A DNA stretch of 64,000 nucleotides from Terrabacter sp. MAHUQ-38. Its GTDB lineage: Bacteria > Actinomycetota > Actinomycetes > Actinomycetales > Dermatophilaceae. The DNA lies in contig NZ_JACVCU010000004.1 in NCBI RefSeq assembly GCF_014518425.1, positions 558,001 to 622,000 on the forward strand, read 5' to 3'. This document shows positions 17,515-27,831 of this stretch, piece by piece (positions within the stretch are counted from its first letter, which is position 1; every line of letters begins with the position of its first letter). The notes beneath the pieces were generated by a model. The model did no database searches, was not told the DNA's origin, and worked only from the letters and a program-made list of their open reading frames with translations. Made by a program: the position numbers and the translations under genes.

Positions 17515-19851
17515 GTGACGCAGACCCGAGGCACCGACCCCGGACGGGCCGGTCGCGGCGCTGCGCCCGCACGCTCCACACAGGCCCGCTCCACACAGGC
17601 CCGCTCGGCACCGGGCGGCCAGGCGCGCGCGGCGCAGCAGGGACAGCCCCGACAGGCCCGCCAGGGGGCGGCCAAGCCCGGCACCGGCACGCGAGCCGGG
17701 TCGTCGGGACGCGCCGCGGCTGCCGGCGGTTCGGCAGCCGGTCGTGGCGCGGGACCGGCGCGCACGGGCGCAGGGCGTCCCAACGCGGCGCGCAGCACCG
17801 GCCGTGGCGCTCCCGGGAGCAACGGTCGGGGCCCTGCCGAGCGCTCCCGGCGGTCGGCCGAGACCTCCGCGCGCACGTCCCAGCGACAGTCGCCACGCCA
17901 GACCACACGCCAGTCTCCACGCCAGTCTCCGCCGGGCCGCGGACGTGGGCCCGCGCCGAAGCGGGCCGCCGCACCCCGGCGCAGCGGTGGCCCGCGGGGA
18001 CCCCGTGGGCCGCGCCGGCCGCTCAAGATCTCCCGGGCCAACCCGCGCCGCCGCGCGCGGGTCATGTTCGTCGCGCTCCTGTTCGTCTTCACGATCTTCG
18101 CGGGCCAGCTGCTGCGCATCCAGGCGTTCGACGCCTCGGCGACGCAGGAGGCGGCGCAGTTCAAGCGCTCGGTCAAGACGACCACGCCGGCCATGCGTGG
18201 TCAGATCCTCGACACCACGGGGCAGGTGCTCGCGGACTCGGTCGATCGGTTCACCATCGCCGCCGACCCGACGATCATCCCGGAGTACACCGTGAAGGCC
18301 GACGGTGTGCGCGAGAAGGTCGGGGTCAGCCGCGCCGCCGCCGACCTCGCCCCCCTTCTCGACATGACGCCGTCGGCACTGACGAAGCTCTTCACCAGGT
18401 CGGGGACGCGCTACGTCGTCGTGAAGAAGGAGGTCAACCCCGCCGTCTACCGCGAGATCCGGGGTCTCGGCATCCCCGGCATCACGGGTGAGCGCACCGC
18501 GCAGCGCATCTACCCCACGTCCATGGCCCTGGGCCAGCTCGTCGGTTTCGTGCGCCCCGACGACCAGAGCGGCGCCGGCGGCATCGAGCAGATGCTCGAC
18601 AAGACCCTCGCCGGCACACCCGGCGTCACCGTGGCCGAGCGAGCCCGCGACGGCTACATCATCCCGGGGTCGCAGCGGGTCGACACGCCCGTCGTCAACG
18701 GCCGCGACGTCCGGCTCACCATCGACGCCGACCTCCAGTGGTACGCGCAGAACGCCCTTGCCAAGCAGGTCACCGCCGTCGGCGCCGAGTCCGGAACGGC
18801 CGTCGTCCTCGAGGTCGCGACGGGCAAGGTGCGGGCGGCCGCGAGCTACCCCAGCTTCGACCCCAACGACCTCGCCGACGCGAAGAAGGCCAACCTCGGC
18901 AACTTCGCGTTCAACGACGCGTTCGAACCGGGTTCGACCGGCAAGCTCATGACGATGGCGGCCGCACTGGAGAAGGGCGTCATCACGCCTGACACCGGCG
19001 TCATCGTCCCCCCACGCCTCCCCCGCTCCGGCACGTCGTTCAAGGACCACGAGCCGCACGGCGTCGAGAACATGACGGCGACGGGCGTGCTCGCGAAGTC
19101 CTCCAACATGGGCACGATCCTCATCGGCGAGCGGGTGTCGCCGGCCGACATGGAGGCGTTCTACCGCAAGTTCGGGGTTGGCACCAAGACGCCGGTGGGC
19201 TTCCCGGGTGAGTCCGCGGGCCTGCTCGCCGGCGCCAAGGACTGGGTCTCGACGCGCCGTTACACCGTGCTCTTCGGCCAGGGGTACGCCGTCACCGCCA
19301 TCCAGCAGGCGAGCGTCTTCCAGACGGTGGCGAACAAGGGTGTCCGCGTGCCGCCCTCGCTCGTCGAGGGCACGGTCAACGAGAGCGGCACCTTCATCCC
19401 GTCTCCCGCGACGAAGCCCTCGCGGGTCGTCAGCCAGGACACGGCCGTCAAGCTCTCGCGGATGATGGAGGAGGTCACCGGCGAGAACGGCACGGCCAGC
19501 GCGGCCCGGATCAAGGGCTACCGGGTCGCAGGCAAGACCGGCACCGCCGACCGCTACGACGAGAAGCTCGGCCGCTACAACGGCTTCACCGCCTCGTTCA
19601 TCGGCTTCGCCCCCGCCGAGGCGCCGAAGTACGTCGTCGCCGTCTTCATCCAGAAGCCGAGCGCCGGCATGTTCGGTGGCGCCCTCGCCGGTCCGGTCTT
19701 CAACCAGGTGATGTCCTACCTGCTCGAGCGCTCCGGCGCCGCCCCGAGCCCGAAGTCGACGCTCGACTACCACGTCTGGGCCGACAAGCCCCTGTCGTCC
19801 GACGACCCGGAGGTCATCAGCAATGCGCGGGCGAAGCGGGATGGCCTGTAA
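17515..19851 (+). CDS. ftsI: Septal class B penicillin-binding protein FtsI (PBP3)
   Basis: A 778-residue transpeptidase. GTG 17515 with a GAGG site is the most likely start. The first ~180 residues form an unusual Arg/Ala/Gly/Gln-rich cytoplasmic tail with short repeats (ARSTQ twice, QSPRQ twice). A single transmembrane helix follows (MFVALLFVFTIFAGQLL, ~184-202), then the PBP dimerisation domain (~210-430) and the transpeptidase domain. The catalytic motifs are STGK (Ser474), SSN (529-531) and KTGT (Lys674). No PASTA domain is present. It crosslinks septal peptidoglycan with FtsW. The end is 11 bp before murE. Confidence 0.95.
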   Translation: MTQTRGTDPGRAGRGAAPARSTQARSTQARSAPGGQARAAQQGQPRQARQGAAKPGTGTRAGSSGRAAAAGGSAAGRGAGPARTGAGRPNAARSTGRGAPGSNGRGPAERSRRSAETSARTSQRQSPRQTTRQSPRQSPPGRGRGPAPKRAAAPRRSGGPRGPRGPRRPLKISRANPRRRARVMFVALLFVFTIFAGQLLRIQAFDASATQEAAQFKRSVKTTTPAMRGQILDTTGQVLADSVDRFTIAADPTIIPEYTVKADGVREKVGVSRAAADLAPLLDMTPSALTKLFTRSGTRYVVVKKEVNPAVYREIRGLGIPGITGERTAQRIYPTSMALGQLVGFVRPDDQSGAGGIEQMLDKTLAGTPGVTVAERARDGYIIPGSQRVDTPVVNGRDVRLTIDADLQWYAQNALAKQVTAVGAESGTAVVLEVATGKVRAAASYPSFDPNDLADAKKANLGNFAFNDAFEPGSTGKLMTMAAALEKGVITPDTGVIVPPRLPRSGTSFKDHEPHGVENMTATGVLAKSSNMGTILIGERVSPADMEAFYRKFGVGTKTPVGFPGESAGLLAGAKDWVSTRRYTVLFGQGYAVTAIQQASVFQTVANKGVRVPPSLVEGTVNESGTFIPSPATKPSRVVSQDTAVKLSRMMEEVTGENGTASAARIKGYRVAGKTGTADRYDEKLGRYNGFTASFIGFAPAEAPKYVVAVFIQKPSAGMFGGALAGPVFNQVMSYLLERSGAAPSPKSTLDYHVWADKPLSSDDPEVISNARAKRDGL

Positions 19852-19862
19852 GTTGGGATGAC

Positions 19863-21425
19863 GTGTCACCTTCCCCCCTTCGACCCGCGACGTCGGGCGT
19901 GAGTCTCCGCGACCTGGCCGACCGGATCGGGTCCGCCGAGGGCGCCGACGTCGTCGTGACGGGGGTCACGCTCGACAGCCGGTCCGTCGCGCCGGGCGAC
20001 CTGTACGCCGCCCTCCCGGGCTTCAACGTGCACGGCGGGCGCTTCCTGGCCGATGCCGTTGCAGCCGGTGCCGTCGCCGTCCTCACCGACGCCGAGGGCC
20101 TCGCCCTGGCCCGGGAGCAGCAGACGCCCGTGCCCGTCCTCGCGGTTCCCGAGCCGCGCGGTGTCCTCGGCGATGTGGCGGCGCACGTCTACGGCGCCCC
20201 TTCGGAGCAGCTGACCATGGTGGGCGTGACGGGCACCAACGGCAAGACGACGACGGCATACCTCGTCGAGTCGGCGCTGCGCGCCAACGGACAGCGCACC
20301 GGCCTCATCGGCACCGTCGAGACGCGGATCGGTGACGAGCGCCTCGAGTCGGTGCGCACGACTCCCGAGACGACGGACCTGCACGCCATCCTCGGCGTCA
20401 TGCGTGAGCGGGGCGTGGACGCCTGCGTGATGGAGGTCTCGAGCCACGCCCTCGCCATGCATCGCGTCGACGGCGTCGTCTACGACGTGGCGCTCTTCAC
20501 GAACCTCTCACAGGACCACCTCGACTTCCACCCCTCGATGGACGACTACTTCCGCGCCAAGGCGTCCCTGTTCACGCCGCGGCGCGCCCGCGCGGGCGTC
20601 GTCTGCATCGACGACGCGTGGGGGGCGCGGCTCGCCGCCGAGTCCGGCATCCCGACGACGACCCTCGCCACGAGGCCCGGCGCGCCGGCCGACTGGACCG
20701 TCGACGAGGCTGGGGCGGGGGCCTTCACCCTGCGGCAGGCCGGCACCGGCGCCTGCGTGTCGCTCGTCGCGCACCTGCCCGGACACTTCAACGTCGCCAA
20801 CACCGCGCTCGCGGCGCTGGCCCTGCTCGGTATCGGACTCGAGCCGTCAGCCGTCGAGGCGGCCATGGCGGTCGCACCGGACGTTCCGGGGCGGATGGAG
20901 GTCGTCGCACCCGGTGGGCTCGATGGACCACGCTGTGTCGTCGACTTCGCCCACACGCCGGATGCCGTCGACGCCGCTCTCGCCGCGCTGCGTCCCTCCA
21001 CCGAGGGACGGCTCATCGCCGTCCTCGGCGCCGGCGGTGACCGCGACCGGGGCAAGCGGCCCGCGATGGGCGCCGCTGCGGCACGCCAGGCCGACATCGT
21101 CGTCGTCACCGACGACAACCCGCGCTCCGAGGACCCCGCCGAGATCCGCTCGGCCGTCATCGCGGGCGCGCAGGAAGAGGTCCGTGCTGGCACGGGGCGG
21201 GCCTACGAGATCATCGACGGCGGGACGCGCTCGAGCGCCATCGTCGAGGCCATCGCGCTCGCGGTGGTCGGCACGGGGGAGAGCCGCCCCGTCGACACCG
21301 TCGTGGTGCTCGGCAAGGGACACGAGAAGGGTCAGGAGATCCACGGAGTGAAGCATCCGTTCGACGACCGCGACGCCGTACGCGCCGCCCTCGCAGCCGT
21401 CACCTCGTCAGGGGTGACGTCGTGA
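19863..21425 (+). CDS. murE: UDP-N-acetylmuramoyl-tripeptide synthetase MurE
   Basis: A 520-residue Mur ligase that adds the third amino acid of the stem peptide. The ATP loop is [14 protein letters not shown]; the carbamylated-lysine region is DDYFRAKASLFTP, and the C-terminal substrate pocket has DNPR (residues 418-421). DNPR is the established signature for diaminopimelate-adding enzymes, so the cell wall probably contains DAP at position 3 rather than lysine. GTG 19863 is the start; TAAGTT overlapping the ftsI stop ends 8 bases before it and might act as a -10 box. The murE stop overlaps murF by 4 bp (GTGA). Confidence 0.95.
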   Translation: MSPSPLRPATSGVSLRDLADRIGSAEGADVVVTGVTLDSRSVAPGDLYAALPGFNVHGGRFLADAVAAGAVAVLTDAEGLALAREQQTPVPVLAVPEPRGVLGDVAAHVYGAPSEQLTMVGVTGTNGKTTTAYLVESALRANGQRTGLIGTVETRIGDERLESVRTTPETTDLHAILGVMRERGVDACVMEVSSHALAMHRVDGVVYDVALFTNLSQDHLDFHPSMDDYFRAKASLFTPRRARAGVVCIDDAWGARLAAESGIPTTTLATRPGAPADWTVDEAGAGAFTLRQAGTGACVSLVAHLPGHFNVANTALAALALLGIGLEPSAVEAAMAVAPDVPGRMEVVAPGGLDGPRCVVDFAHTPDAVDAALAALRPSTEGRLIAVLGAGGDRDRGKRPAMGAAAARQADIVVVTDDNPRSEDPAEIRSAVIAGAQEEVRAGTGRAYEIIDGGTRSSAIVEAIALAVVGTGESRPVDTVVVLGKGHEKGQEIHGVKHPFDDRDAVRAALAAVTSSGVTS

Positions 21426-22876
21426 TCGCCTTGTCCCTCAGGGAGATCCGTGACCTGACCGGTGGTCAGGTGCACGGCACCGACAACCCCGACGCCGTCG
21501 TCGTCGACGGCACCGTGACGACCGACTCGCGCGAGTGCGGTCCGGGCAGCCTCTACGTCGCGCGTGTCGGCGAGACCGCCGACGGGCACGACTTCGTCGC
21601 CGGGGCCGTCGCGGCCGGCGCCGTCGCCGCGCTCACGTCCCGGGTCGTCGAGGGCGTGCCGTGCGTCGTCCTCGACGACGTGCAGACCGCCTTCGGCCGG
21701 GTCGCACGCGGCGTCGTCGACCGGGCACCGGAGCTGCGGGTCATCGGCATCACCGGGTCGTCCGGCAAGACGAGTGTCAAGGACCTCCTCGCGGCCGTGC
21801 TGTCCTCAGTGGCCGAGACGGTGGCTCCCGTCAACTCGCTCAACGGGGAGATCGGGGTGCCGCTGACGGTCTGCCGGGTCACACCGACCACCCGTTTCCT
21901 CGTCGCCGAGATGGGTGCCCGCGGCATCGGCCACATCGACTACCTCACCCGCATCGCACCACCGCAGGTCGCGATCGTCCTCAACGTCGGCAGCGCCCAC
22001 GTCGGCGAGTTCGGCTCGCGTGAGAACATCGCGCGCGCCAAGTCCGAGCTGCCCCTCGCCGTCCCGGCCGAGGGGCTCTCCGTCCTCAACGCCGACGACC
22101 CCGTCGTCGCCGCGATGGCCGGCGGTCTCGCCTCCCGGGTGCAGCTCGTCGGTCTGTCCGCCGACGCCGACGTCCGCGCGGAGGACGTCGTCCTCGACGA
22201 GCGCGGCAGGGCGGCATACACCCTCGTGTGCCCGCAGGGCACGGCACGAGTCTCGTTGCGGCAGAGCGGTGCGCACCACGTCGGCAACTCGCTCGCCGTA
22301 GCCGCGGCGGCTCTCGAGCTCGGCCTGTCGCTCGACCAGGTGGTCGCGGGCCTCGGCGCGGCCGAGGCCGTGAGCCGTTGGCGGATGGAGATCACCGACC
22401 GGCCCGACGGTGTCGTCGTCGTCAACGACGCCTACAACGCCAACCCCGACTCGATGCGGGCCGCCCTCGACGCCGTCGCCGCCATGCGCGTGGCGGGAGA
22501 CCGGTGGGCCGTTCTCGGGGGGATGCTCGAGCTCGGCCCCGACAGCGACGCCGAGCACGCGGCCGTGGGGGCGTATGCCGCCCGGCTGGGGTTCGACCAC
22601 GTCGTGGCCGTCGGCGAAGGCGCCCGACCGCTCGCCGACGCCTTCCCGGGGGCCGAGTGGGTGCCCGACACCGACGCGGCCCACGACCTGCTGGCCGGGC
22701 GGGTGCACGCCGGCGACGTCGTCCTGCTCAAGTCGAGCCGCGACAGCGGACTGCGCTGGCTCGGCGACCGGCTCGCCGCCGAGGGCCGCCAGTCCGGCGA
22801 TCCAGGCCAGGCCGGCGACGGTGGCGAGTCTGCGTCGACGGCGGCTGCCACGACCCGAGAGGCGGCCCAGCGGTGA
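21422..22876 (+). CDS. murF: UDP-MurNAc-tripeptide:D-Ala-D-Ala ligase MurF
   Basis: A 484-residue Mur ligase that attaches D-Ala-D-Ala to complete the pentapeptide precursor. It has the N-terminal UDP-binding [13 protein letters not shown] segment, the P-loop [15 protein letters not shown], the [13 protein letters not shown] and [13 protein letters not shown] motifs, and a C-terminal domain with [16 protein letters not shown] and VLGGMLELG. About 25 C-terminal residues are a variable Gly/Ala/Ser tail. The GTG start lies inside the murE stop and the stop overlaps mraY, so translation is coupled through the block. Confidence 0.96.
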   Translation: MIALSLREIRDLTGGQVHGTDNPDAVVVDGTVTTDSRECGPGSLYVARVGETADGHDFVAGAVAAGAVAALTSRVVEGVPCVVLDDVQTAFGRVARGVVDRAPELRVIGITGSSGKTSVKDLLAAVLSSVAETVAPVNSLNGEIGVPLTVCRVTPTTRFLVAEMGARGIGHIDYLTRIAPPQVAIVLNVGSAHVGEFGSRENIARAKSELPLAVPAEGLSVLNADDPVVAAMAGGLASRVQLVGLSADADVRAEDVVLDERGRAAYTLVCPQGTARVSLRQSGAHHVGNSLAVAAAALELGLSLDQVVAGLGAAEAVSRWRMEITDRPDGVVVVNDAYNANPDSMRAALDAVAAMRVAGDRWAVLGGMLELGPDSDAEHAAVGAYAARLGFDHVVAVGEGARPLADAFPGAEWVPDTDAAHDLLAGRVHAGDVVLLKSSRDSGLRWLGDRLAAEGRQSGDPGQAGDGGESASTAAATTREAAQR

Positions 22877-23958
22877 AGGGCGTCCTCCTCGCGGCCTCCA
22901 TCTCGCTGCTGATCTCACTGTTCGGCACACCGTTGTTCATCAAGTTCCTCGTCAAGCGGGGCTACGGGCAGTTCATCCGTGACGACGGCCCCACCTCGCA
23001 CCACACGAAGCGCGGCACTCCGACGATGGGCGGCGCGGTCATCCTCGCCGCCACGCTCGGGGCGTACGCCCTCGCCCACCTGCTGACCCTCAACCCGCCG
23101 ACGGCGAGCGGCATGCTCGTCCTCTTCCTCATGGCCGGGCTCGGGTTCGTCGGCTTCCTCGACGACTTCATCAAGATCAGCAAGCAACGCAGCCTCGGAC
23201 TGCGCTCCAAGCAGAAGCTCGTCGGCCAGGCGCTCGTGGGCATCATCTTCGCGGGGCTCGCCCTCCAGTACCCCAACGAGCAGTACCGCACGCCTGCCTC
23301 GCTGCTCGTGTCGTTCGTGCGCGACACGAACATCAGCCTCGCGCTCGGTGGGAGCACCGTCGTCGGCGTCATCCTCTTCGTCATCTTCGCCAATGTCATG
23401 ATCGCCGGCGCCTCCAACGGTGTGAACCTCACCGACGGGCTCGACGGCCTCGCGACCGGTGTGTCGACGATGGTCTTCGGCGCATACGTCCTCATCAGCA
23501 TCTGGACCTTCAACCAGAACTGCCAGACCAACCCCGGCATCAAGTGCTACGAGGTGCGCGACTCGCACGACCTCGCTCTCGTCGCGGCCGCGGGGATGGG
23601 TGCCTGCTTCGGGTTCCTCTGGTGGAACGCGACGCCCGCGAAGATCTTCATGGGCGACACGGGGTCGCTCGCGCTGGGAGGCGCGCTCGCAGGCCTCGCG
23701 ATCACCACCCACACCGAGTTCCTGCTCATCATCCTCGGCGGCATGTTCGTCCTCGAGACGCTCTCGGTCGTCGCCCAGGTGGCCTCGTTCAAGACGACCG
23801 GCAAACGCGTGCTCCGGATGGCGCCGCTCCATCACCACTTCGAGATGGTCGGATGGAACGAGGTGACGGTCGTGGTCCGCTTCTGGATCATCGCCGGGCT
23901 CTTCGTCGCGTTCGGTCTCGGCGTCTTCTACGCCGAGTGGGTGGTGGGTTCGCAGTGA
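22873..23958 (+). CDS. mraY: Phospho-MurNAc-pentapeptide transferase MraY
   Basis: A 361-residue polytopic membrane enzyme (about ten helices) that moves phospho-MurNAc-pentapeptide onto undecaprenyl phosphate to make lipid I at the inner face of the membrane. The key motifs are present: the N-terminal [22 protein letters not shown], the [10 protein letters not shown] Asp-rich loop, [12 protein letters not shown] and the catalytic-site PLHHHFE near the C-terminus. GTG 22873 overlaps the murF stop; the length is standard. Confidence 0.97.
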   Translation: MKGVLLAASISLLISLFGTPLFIKFLVKRGYGQFIRDDGPTSHHTKRGTPTMGGAVILAATLGAYALAHLLTLNPPTASGMLVLFLMAGLGFVGFLDDFIKISKQRSLGLRSKQKLVGQALVGIIFAGLALQYPNEQYRTPASLLVSFVRDTNISLALGGSTVVGVILFVIFANVMIAGASNGVNLTDGLDGLATGVSTMVFGAYVLISIWTFNQNCQTNPGIKCYEVRDSHDLALVAAAGMGACFGFLWWNATPAKIFMGDTGSLALGGALAGLAITTHTEFLLIILGGMFVLETLSVVAQVASFKTTGKRVLRMAPLHHHFEMVGWNEVTVVVRFWIIAGLFVAFGLGVFYAEWVVGSQ

Positions 23959-25445
23959 GCTTCGACCCGACCTACGAGCCCCGTGAGGGGCTGACCCACC
24001 GCGACGCCGACTGGTCGGGGATCAACGTCCTCGTCGTCGGCCTCGGCGTGTCCGGCTTCGCGGCCGCCGACGCCCTCGCCGAGCGCGGCGCCCGCGTCAC
24101 GGCGGTCTCGCGCGACATCACGGACGCCATCACGGAGCGGGCCACGATCCTCGGGATCCTCGACGTCGACGTGCGTCTCGGCCCCGAGCACCTGGTGGCG
24201 CCGCCCGAGGGCACCGAGCTCGTCGTCACCTCGCCCGGGGTCCCACCCCACGACCCGCTGATGCTCGCGGCTGCCACGGCCGGCATACCCGTCTGGGGAG
24301 AGGTCGAGCTCGCCTGGCGCATGCGCGCCGAGGAGGGCGCCGCGCCGTGGCTCACCGTGACGGGCACCAACGGCAAGACGACCACCGTCAACATGCTCGC
24401 CTCCATCCTGCGTCACGCCGGGCTGCGGGCGACCTCTGCGGGCAACGTCGGCACACCCCTGCTCGAGGCGGTGCTCCATCCCGAGCCGTACGACGTGCTG
24501 GCCGTGGAGCTCTCGAGCTTCCAGCTGCACTGGCAGCGCTCGATCTCGGCCGTGGCCTCCGCCGTGCTCAACGTCGCGCCCGACCACATCGACTGGCACG
24601 GCAGCTACGCCGAGTACCTGCGGGCCAAGGGCAAGATCTACGAGAACACCCACCTCGCCTGCATCTACAACGTCGCCGACATCCAGACCGAGCAGCTCGT
24701 CATGGAGGCCAACGTCGTCGAGGGGTGTCGAGCGATCGGGTTCACGACCGGCATACCGGCGCCGTCGATGGTGGGCATCGTCGAGGACGTCCTCGCCGAC
24801 CGGGCGTTCGTCGAGCAGCGGCAGCGCTCGGCGGCGGAGCTGTGCACCATCGCCGACCTCCAGGGGGACGCGCCGTCGGTGGCGCCGCACTACATCGCGA
24901 ACGCGCTCGCCGCCGCAGCCCTCGCCCGCGCCTACGGGGTCGGCCCGCTCGCGGTCCGCGACGGCCTGCGCGCCTTCCGCCCCGACCGCCACCGCATCGC
25001 CGAGATCGCCACGGTCAAGGGCGTCCGGTTCGTCAACGACTCGAAGGCGACCAACCCGCACGCGGCCGCTGCGGCGATCCGCTCGTTCGACTCCGTCGTG
25101 TGGGTCGCCGGCGGGCTGCTCAAGGGTGCCGACGTCGACAGCCTCGTCGAGGAGATGGCCTCGCGCCTGCGCGGCGTCGTCCTGCTCGGCGCGGACCGCG
25201 ACCAGATCGCGCAGGCCCTTTCCCGACACGCGCCGGATGTCCCGGTCGTGGACGTGTCCGAGACGGACACTGGTGTCATGGACCGTGTCGTGAGGGAGGC
25301 CGCACGCCTCGCCCAGCCGGGTGACGTCGTGCTGCTCGCACCCGCCGCGGCGTCCATGGACATGTTCACGAACTACGGGGCCCGCGGGGACGCCTTCGAG
25401 GAGGCGGTCCGGCGGCACCTCGAGGCACACGGGGGGCTGGAGTGA
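23955..25445 (+). CDS. murD: UDP-N-acetylmuramoylalanine-D-glutamate ligase MurD
   Basis: A 496-residue Mur ligase adding D-Glu to UDP-MurNAc-L-Ala. A Rossmann-like start ([17 protein letters not shown]) precedes the ATP loop [14 protein letters not shown], the AVELSSFQL segment and the carbamylated lysine region [12 protein letters not shown]. The C-terminal domain has [13 protein letters not shown] and [17 protein letters not shown]. It is slightly longer than the E. coli protein (438) because of an N-terminal extension and loop insertions. GTG 23955 overlaps the mraY stop; the end overlaps ftsW. Confidence 0.96.
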   Translation: MSFDPTYEPREGLTHRDADWSGINVLVVGLGVSGFAAADALAERGARVTAVSRDITDAITERATILGILDVDVRLGPEHLVAPPEGTELVVTSPGVPPHDPLMLAAATAGIPVWGEVELAWRMRAEEGAAPWLTVTGTNGKTTTVNMLASILRHAGLRATSAGNVGTPLLEAVLHPEPYDVLAVELSSFQLHWQRSISAVASAVLNVAPDHIDWHGSYAEYLRAKGKIYENTHLACIYNVADIQTEQLVMEANVVEGCRAIGFTTGIPAPSMVGIVEDVLADRAFVEQRQRSAAELCTIADLQGDAPSVAPHYIANALAAAALARAYGVGPLAVRDGLRAFRPDRHRIAEIATVKGVRFVNDSKATNPHAAAAAIRSFDSVVWVAGGLLKGADVDSLVEEMASRLRGVVLLGADRDQIAQALSRHAPDVPVVDVSETDTGVMDRVVREAARLAQPGDVVLLAPAAASMDMFTNYGARGDAFEEAVRRHLEAHGGLE

Positions 25446-26722
25446 GCGCGACCACCGCCGACGAGAAGGCCGGGGGGTCGGCCGCGAAGAGCGGGCCGCG
25501 GTCGCTGCCCGTCATCGGCAAGCTCGAGTCGCCGCTGACGACCTACTACCTCATCCTCGGCGCCACGTCGACGCTGGTCGTCTTCGGCCTGATCATGGTG
25601 TTCTCCGCCTCCAGCGTCGAGGCGCTGCTCGCCGACGAGGCGTCCTACTCCGTGTTCCTGCGCCAGCTGCTCTTCGCGGTCCTCGGCGCGGTCGCGGCAG
25701 GCGTCGCGAGCCGCCTCGACGTGCGGTGGTGGAAGCGGCTCGCGTTCCCGACGATGCTCGTGTCCGTCGTGCTGCTCGCCGCCGTCATCCCGTTCGGCAA
25801 GACCGTCAACGGCAACCGCAACTGGCTCGCGCTCGGGCCCCTGCAGTTCCAGCCGGCGGAGTTCGCGAAGGTCGGACTGGTCCTGGTCGGCGCCGTCGTC
25901 TTCGCCAACAAGTCGTCGCGGATCGCGAGCCTGCTCCACGTGGTGCTGCCCTACCTCGTGCCGATCGCGACCGTCGTCATCGGCCTCATCCTCGCGGGTC
26001 ACGATCTCGGCACCGCCATCGTCATGCTCGTCATCGTCGCCGCGGTGCTGCTCGTCGCCGGCGCCCCCAAGCGGGTCTTCGCCCTGGGCGGCGCGCTCGC
26101 GGCCCTGGGCGTCGGGCTCATGGTGACGGGCAGCAGCAACCGCACGAGCCGCATCGCCAACTGGCTCGACCCGTCCTGCCAGGCAGACCCCGACGGCTGG
26201 TGCGGCCAGTCGGTGCACGGCATGTACGCCCTGGCCGACGGCGGCTGGTGGGGTGTCGGACTCGGCGCGTCGAAGGAGAAGTGGGAGTGGCTCTCGGAGG
26301 CCCACAACGACTTCATCTTCGCGATCATCGGCGAGGAGCTCGGCCTGCCCGGCACGCTGATGATCCTGCTGCTCTTCAGCATCCTGGCCTGGGCCTGCTT
26401 CAGGCTCGTCAGCCGCACCCAGGACCGGTTCGTGCGCATCGCCGGCTTCGGCATCATGGCCTGGCTGCTCGGCCAGGCCGTCATCAACATCGGTGCCGTC
26501 ATCGGGCTCTTCCCCGTCATCGGCGTGCCGCTTCCGCTCGTGTCGGCGGGCGGGTCGTCACTGGTGACGACCCTGCTCGCGCTCGGCATCCTGTTGTCCT
26601 TCGCGCGCAACGAGCCCGGCTGCAGGGCCCTGCTCGATGCCCGCCCGAGCATGATCCGCCGGTCCCTCGCGGTGCTTCCCTCCCGCGTCCGGTCCGCCCC
26701 GCAACGTCGCAGAAGTCGGTGA
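25442..26722 (+). CDS. ftsW: Septal peptidoglycan polymerase FtsW (SEDS family)
   Basis: A 426-residue polytopic protein with about ten transmembrane helices. SEDS family features include GLIMVFSASS, the NGNRNWLALGPLQFQPAEFAK loop carrying the conserved Arg and Gln, HDLGTAIVM, the large external loop with SEAHNDFIFAIIGEELG, and the terminal PLPLVSAGGSSL motif. SEDS proteins polymerise lipid II glycan strands together with a class B PBP, here FtsI. A ~30-residue basic tail follows the last helix. GTG 25442 overlaps the murD stop (GTGA). Confidence 0.96.
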   Translation: MSATTADEKAGGSAAKSGPRSLPVIGKLESPLTTYYLILGATSTLVVFGLIMVFSASSVEALLADEASYSVFLRQLLFAVLGAVAAGVASRLDVRWWKRLAFPTMLVSVVLLAAVIPFGKTVNGNRNWLALGPLQFQPAEFAKVGLVLVGAVVFANKSSRIASLLHVVLPYLVPIATVVIGLILAGHDLGTAIVMLVIVAAVLLVAGAPKRVFALGGALAALGVGLMVTGSSNRTSRIANWLDPSCQADPDGWCGQSVHGMYALADGGWWGVGLGASKEKWEWLSEAHNDFIFAIIGEELGLPGTLMILLLFSILAWACFRLVSRTQDRFVRIAGFGIMAWLLGQAVINIGAVIGLFPVIGVPLPLVSAGGSSLVTTLLALGILLSFARNEPGCRALLDARPSMIRRSLAVLPSRVRSAPQRRRSR

Positions 26723-27831
26723 TCCCCCTGTCCTCGCCCACCTCCGTCCTGCTCGCCGGGGGCGGCAGTGCCGGCCACGTGTCGCCGCTGCTCGCCCTCG
26801 CCGACGCGCTCCGGCGCCGCCACCCCGACGTGCGGGTGACGGCGCTCGGCACGCAGGAAGGCCTCGAGGCCCGCCTCGTACCGGCGCGCGGCTACGACCT
26901 GCGCGTCGTGCCCAAGGTGCCGCTGCCGCGCCGCCCGAGCATCGACCTGCTCCGTCTGCCGGGCCGGCTCAAGGCTGCGGTCGACGCGGCGGGTGCCGCC
27001 ATCGACGACACGGGCGCCGAGGTCGTCGTCGGCTTCGGCGGCTACGTCAGCACGCCGGCCTACGTCGCGGCGCGCCGACGCCGCGTCCCGATCGTCGTCC
27101 ACGAGCAGAACGCCCGCGCGGGGATCGCCAACCGGATCGGCGCACGCTGGGCCACCGCGGTCGCGACCACCTTCTCCAGCACCTCGCTGCCGCACGCACA
27201 GCGCGTCGGTATGCCGCTGCGCCGCGAGGTCGCGACACTCGACAGGTCGGCTCTTCGCGCCGAGGCCCTGGCGCACTTCGGGCTGGCGCCCGAGTGGCCG
27301 ACCGTGCTCGTCACGGGTGGATCGCTCGGTGCGCAGCGGCTCAACGACGCCTTCCGCGCGCGGGTCGGCCAGCTCAGCCGCGGGGGCATCCAGGTCCTGC
27401 ACGTGACGGGCCTCGGCAAGGACTTCGTCGCCGAGGTGCCCGAGGCCGGCGCGCCGTACGTCGTCGTCCCGTACGCCGACCGCATGGAGCTTGCGTACGC
27501 CGCCGCCGACCTCGTCGTGGCGCGCTCGGGTGCCAACACGGTGTGCGAGCTGACGGCGGTGGGGCTCCCGGCCGTCTACGTGCCGCTGCCGGTCGGCAAC
27601 GGCGAGCAGCGCCTCAACGCCGCAGACGTCGTCGCGGCGGGCGGAGGACTGCTCGTTGACGACGCCGCCTTCACGCCCGAGTGGATCGACGCCCAGCTGA
27701 TCGCCCTCGCCACGGACGGTGAGCGGATGTCCCGGATGGCGGTGGCCGCGAGGGGCCTCGGCGAGCCGGCCGCCGACGAGACGCTCGCCGACCTCGTCGA
27801 GCGAGCAGCAGAGAGCAGGGACAAACGGTGA
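26719..27831 (+). CDS. murG: UDP-GlcNAc transferase MurG (lipid II synthase)
   Basis: A 370-residue GT28 glycosyltransferase that adds GlcNAc to lipid I. The N-terminal glycine loop is LLAGGGSAGHVSPLLALADAL; GFGGYVSTPAYVAAR and HEQNARAGIANR form the acceptor side. The C-terminal donor domain has LVTGGSLGAQRLND, ARSGANTVCEL and PLPVGNGEQRLNA. The GTG start (26719) overlaps the ftsW stop and the end overlaps murC. Confidence 0.96.
   Translation: MIPLSSPTSVLLAGGGSAGHVSPLLALADALRRRHPDVRVTALGTQEGLEARLVPARGYDLRVVPKVPLPRRPSIDLLRLPGRLKAAVDAAGAAIDDTGAEVVVGFGGYVSTPAYVAARRRRVPIVVHEQNARAGIANRIGARWATAVATTFSSTSLPHAQRVGMPLRREVATLDRSALRAEALAHFGLAPEWPTVLVTGGSLGAQRLNDAFRARVGQLSRGGIQVLHVTGLGKDFVAEVPEAGAPYVVVPYADRMELAYAAADLVVARSGANTVCELTAVGLPAVYVPLPVGNGEQRLNAADVVAAGGGLLVDDAAFTPEWIDAQLIALATDGERMSRMAVAARGLGEPAADETLADLVERAAESRDKR

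Noticed and set aside
17218-19869. 883-residue minus-strand open frame opposite ftsI
   Set aside because: Shadow of ftsI; Arg/Asp/Gly-rich translation without domain structure.
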